Part shown: piece by piece, positions 6,045-7,989 of the stretch
Layout of the letters: each line of letters begins with the position of its first letter
Numbering within the stretch: position 1 is the stretch's first letter
Source: Pseudomonadota bacterium
GTDB lineage: Bacteria; Pseudomonadota; Gammaproteobacteria; Burkholderiales; Rhodocyclaceae
Length of the DNA stretch: 7,989 nucleotides
Assembly (NCBI GenBank): GCA_009778425.1
Contig: WRJU01000168.1
Location: 1 to 7,989, forward strand
Direction: 5' to 3'
Position numbers and translations under genes: made by a program
Notes under the pieces: generated by a model
The model's database searches: none
What the model was told of the DNA's origin: nothing
Seen by the model: the letters and a program-made list of their open reading frames with translations, nothing else

Positions 6045-6758
6045 ATGTGTAGAGTTAGAGCTTGCGTCGCCATTTTGATCGTCGCGATTCTCGGTGGCTG
6101 TGCTACGGGAGGTGGTCCGGCTCGCCGTGGCAACGGAATCGATCAAATGCCGATGTATGGAGGCATGGATCGGCAGTCGGTTCCTCAACTAAAGCAGGCC
6201 GACGAACAGCTGATTGCCGGGACGACAAAAGAATTTGGAAGCAGAGAGAAAGCCAGTAACGCCTTCGTGGATCAGGGCATTCGTTACTACAAAGTGGATA
6301 ACTACGCGGCGGCCATGAGACGCTTTAATCAAGCATGGCTTTTGAATCCGAACAATCCAGATGTGTTCTGGGGTTTCGGGATGCTCTTCCACGACGAAGG
6401 AAGAGTATGTGAAGCGAAGGACATGATTGATCGCGCCATTTCGCTAAAACTTTCTAAGCCGATCGCCCTCGCAGACGCCGGGCGTATCTACACGTTATGC
6501 GGTGTGAGCAATCAATCCATCGATTCCGCAACGAAACAGAAGTATTTCGAAACATCAGAAGATCTCTACGAAAAGGCGAGTTCGGCATCTCCAAATAACG
6601 ACTACGTCGTCGGTTCCTGGGCGACTGCCTATTACTGGCGAGGCGACTATGTGCGTTCTTGGCAGATGGTCGCCAAGGCAAGGTCACTCGGCTTCGTATT
6701 TCCTGGGCAGTTCATTAACTTATTGCGGCAAAAGATGCCCGAGCCGAGGTCGCAATAG
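6045..6758 (+). CDS. TPR-containing lipoprotein
   Basis: This 237-aa product begins with a lipoprotein signal: hydrophobic VAILIVAIL and lipobox L-G-G-C with C19. Residue +2 is alanine, not aspartate, so outer-membrane sorting is expected. After a flexible glycine-rich stretch (20-45), helical TPR-type repeats appear at about 70-103 (DQGIRYYKVDNYAAAMRRFN, then a turn of the NPNNP type), 104-137, and again about 168-217 with another ASPNND turn. TPR proteins mediate protein contacts; the partner is unknown. The ribosome-binding site is AGGAGG at 6035-6040, formed partly by the R' box of the preceding attC (GTTAGG) and 4 bases from ATG 6045. It may be read from Pc or from a local promoter. Confidence 0.85.
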   Translation: MCRVRACVAILIVAILGGCATGGGPARRGNGIDQMPMYGGMDRQSVPQLKQADEQLIAGTTKEFGSREKASNAFVDQGIRYYKVDNYAAAMRRFNQAWLLNPNNPDVFWGFGMLFHDEGRVCEAKDMIDRAISLKLSKPIALADAGRIYTLCGVSNQSIDSATKQKYFETSEDLYEKASSASPNNDYVVGSWATAYYWRGDYVRSWQMVAKARSLGFVFPGQFINLLRQKMPEPRSQ

Positions 6759-6762
6759 CTCC

Positions 6763-6824
6763 GTATAACAACGCCTTGCAGCAGACGCGCAAGATGCCGT
6801 GTGCCGCTGAAGGCGAACAATAGG
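6763..6824 (+). other. Unrelated, probably inactive attC of cassette 6
   Basis: ATAAC (6765-6769) is followed by CGCCTT-G-CAGC, which pairs with GCTGAAGGCG leaving one bulged G, the classic attC arm. The R' side reads AACAATAGG (about 6816-6824), so the essential GTT is missing. Its arms share nothing with the other sites here, pointing to a different source integron. Confidence 0.6.
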
Positions 6825-7066
6825 CAGCATTGAACCACCGCATTCATGCTCATGCTACTTTCATTCTTTTGCGCTGCGTCCGCTCAATGTCCGGCCTTGC
6901 GCTCACATTCTGCTCTGGCAGGCGGAAGTGGTATTCTTCGCGGATCGTGCGTTCGGCTGGGCTTGTATTCGGTTTCGCCAAGCGTCCTAACAACACGCTC
7001 AACCCCGCGCGCTTCGCGCGCTGGACACCCAAACGCTACGCGTTTGGGTGCCGGTTAGCTTAACCG
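6820..7066 (+). mobile_element. Module 7: gene-less cassette body with long attC
   Basis: This is a close copy of module 3. The visible differences are scattered substitutions with essentially no length change. It joins module 6 at the TAGGCAGCATTGAACC boundary. Confidence 0.8.
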
Positions 7067-7071
7067 TTAGG
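6986..7071 (+). other. attC of module 7 (long family, 86 bp)
   Basis: R'' CCTAAC (6986-6991), R' GTTAGG (7066-7071). Internal stems are GCGCGC-ttc-GCGCGC (7007-7021) and a perfect 10-bp stem ACCCAAACGC-tac-GCGTTTGGGT. Confidence 0.9.
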
Positions 7072-7903
7072 CGGTGCAACAAGACACACAGCAATGAGGG
7101 AATGACGACGCCATGAGCTTCAATACTCTTACTTTGATAGTCGTTCTGAACGCTCTCGGTCTCTTTATTTTGTGGGAAAAGGTGAAGTCACTTCGCCCCC
7201 AACCGCGTAAGAAATTTTTCAAGTCGCTTTTTGACAGCACGCCCATTGAGCCAACGGATCAAGCGCCGAAGTCCATCGGTGATGATAGCTGGCATATTAG
7301 AGATCATGACCGAATTTTCTTTCACGACTTCGAGCATTTTGCTTCAGGTATAAATAAAGTGCTTGAGTACGAGAGTCCATGGCGTGTTCAAGAACTTCCT
7401 GATACAGAACTGAGGCTCCCATATGGGTCGGAGTACTCATATTATGGGCGACGGTATGATATCTATCACAATCAGGTTCGCGTCGGAAAACTTGAAATTC
7501 ATGCCAGTCTCTCGCCCGTATATAGCACCAAAGACCCAAAGGTTCGCACATACTTTGAGTTGAATTATGTTCGGTTGTTCGATTTTGAAAGCGTACTGTC
7601 GCTTATCACTGTAATCTATCAGAGTATTTCTAATCCCGACGACTCTCAGGAACATGACCGAGAACGTGGCCAAATTCGTGAAACTATTTATGATGCGCTG
7701 CTGCGGGTCGTGTGGGACACACAGCAGATTCCTCACCCCGAACGTGACTTCACGGACGTGGAAGTGGGTAGACTGAATTTTTGCTTCGAGAGTACAGCTT
7801 CTTGGTTCCTCAAGACCCCAGATGAGCGAAAAGCCATCTTGGAATCTTGTGCCTAACCCGGCAATCAACCCGGACAGCCTACGGCTGCCGGTTATCTTAG
7901 TCG
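7067..7903 (+). mobile_element. Cassette 8: single-gene cassette
   Basis: The module is 837 bp, with about 46 bp of leader before the gene; the stop codon lies inside the attC R'' box. Confidence 0.9.
7113..7856 (+). CDS. Membrane-anchored protein of unknown function
   Basis: This 247-aa product has one N-terminal hydrophobic segment (about residues 5-20, TLTLIVVLNALGLFIL) followed by positive residues (WEKVKSLRPQPRKKFFK), predicting an inner-membrane anchor with the C-terminal domain in the cytosol. That domain is of mixed character, with aromatic-rich strands (EYSYYGRRYDIYHNQVRVGK), a long helical stretch (FDFESVLSLITVIYQSI) and an acidic-basic region EHDRERGQIRETIYDALLRV. GAGGGA at about 7096-7101 lies 11 bases from ATG 7113, a wide but possible spacing. 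The stop TAA (7854-7856) is within R''. I do not recognise the family. Codon use looks more AT-rich than in intI, consistent with separate origin. Confidence 0.78.
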   Translation: MSFNTLTLIVVLNALGLFILWEKVKSLRPQPRKKFFKSLFDSTPIEPTDQAPKSIGDDSWHIRDHDRIFFHDFEHFASGINKVLEYESPWRVQELPDTELRLPYGSEYSYYGRRYDIYHNQVRVGKLEIHASLSPVYSTKDPKVRTYFELNYVRLFDFESVLSLITVIYQSISNPDDSQEHDRERGQIRETIYDALLRVVWDTQQIPHPERDFTDVEVGRLNFCFESTASWFLKTPDERKAILESCA

Positions 7904-7908
7904 TTAGG
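7852..7908 (+). other. attC of cassette 8 (short family, 57 bp)
   Basis: R'' CCTAAC (7852-7857), R' GTTAGG (7903-7908). The apical stem CAGCC-tac-GGCTG is one pair shorter than its relatives but still perfect. Confidence 0.92.
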
Positions 7909-7989
7909 AAGCATTGAACCCCCATATTCATGCTCATGCCGCTTTCATTCTTTTGCGCTGCGTCCGCTCAATGCTCGGCCTTGCGGCCA
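7904..7989 (+). mobile_element. Cassette 9: start of another gene-less cassette (cut by window end)
   Basis: The 86 visible bases match modules 1, 3 and 7: AAGCATTGAACCCCCATATT, then CATGCTCATGCCGCTTTCAT. This continues the alternation of gene-less and gene-bearing modules. Confidence 0.85.

Larger units (their letters stand above)
6033..7066 (+). mobile_element. Cassettes 6 and 7, apparently fused
   Basis: The unit spans a TPR lipoprotein gene, an unrelated attC whose R' box is mutated, and then a full gene-less module (about 6820-7066) ending in an intact long attC. With CAATAGG at the internal junction instead of GTTAGG, the two probably move as one 1034-bp unit. Confidence 0.7.
3234..7989. 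mobile_element. Chromosomal-type integron: intI, attI and cassette array (right end outside window)
   Basis: The integrase gene on minus, the attI region and a rightward array of modules separated by GTTAGG crossover points have the standard integron layout. Crossovers (G before TTAGG) fall at 4363, 4585, 5083, 5330, 5731, 6032, 7066 and 7903, with a degenerate junction at about 6819. Five of the attC sites are nearly identical, as expected in a resident chromosomal array. The array continues past 7989. Confidence 0.93.

Noticed and set aside
5110..7058. A 70-residue frame starting MLMPLSFFCA in the gene-less cassettes as a conserved small exported protein
   Set aside because: Two or three frames are open at once, substitutions between copies change residues freely, copy 5 has lost the ATG region, copy 1 ends early, and there is no ribosome-binding site.

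Overview
The window looks like a piece of a proteobacterial chromosome carrying a chromosomal-type integron. The integrase closely resembles the IntI1/soil-freshwater proteobacterial group, and the cassette recombination sites (attC) are nearly uniform, as expected of a resident chromosomal integron rather than a collected resistance integron. No resistance gene is visible. The exact taxon cannot be fixed from this sequence; a gamma- or betaproteobacterium is an inference.

Left flank (1-3233). A large minus-strand gene runs off the left edge. Its 463 visible residues are the N-terminal nuclease part and the start of the methylase part of an MmeI-like (type IIL) restriction-modification enzyme. 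Upstream of its start lies a 64-bp tandem repeat rich in dyads (about 1474-1725). Next comes a minus-strand gene for an exported DUF4412-like protein (1829-2434), with a strong hairpin just past its stop. From 2435 to 3233 there is no intact gene: short open fragments, then the N-terminus of a DUF4011-like (helicase-associated) gene. That remnant carries an internal stop, and its recognisable homology ends exactly at the stop codon of the integrase.

Integron (3234-7989). intI is on the minus strand (3234-4247). It is followed by an attI region containing a plausible cassette promoter Pc, then a rightward cassette array. I delimit nine cassette modules by GTTAGG crossover points. Odd-numbered modules (1, 3, 5, 7, 9) are copies of one gene-less cassette body that starts with GCATTGAACC or a close variant. 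Even-numbered modules (2, 4, 6, 8) each carry one unrelated gene: an exported 112-aa protein, a cytosolic 112-aa protein, a TPR lipoprotein of 237 aa, and a membrane-anchored 247-aa protein. This strict alternation is the most unusual feature of the window.

The attC sites fall into three kinds: a short 57-59 bp family with compensatory stem changes, an 86-bp family with an extra hairpin (modules 3 and 7), and one unrelated site with a mutated R' box (module 6). Two decayed attC copies mark old cassette fusions. Cassette genes 4 and 6 probably take their ribosome-binding site from the attC R' box of the preceding cassette, and genes 4 and 8 end with a stop codon inside their own R'' box.
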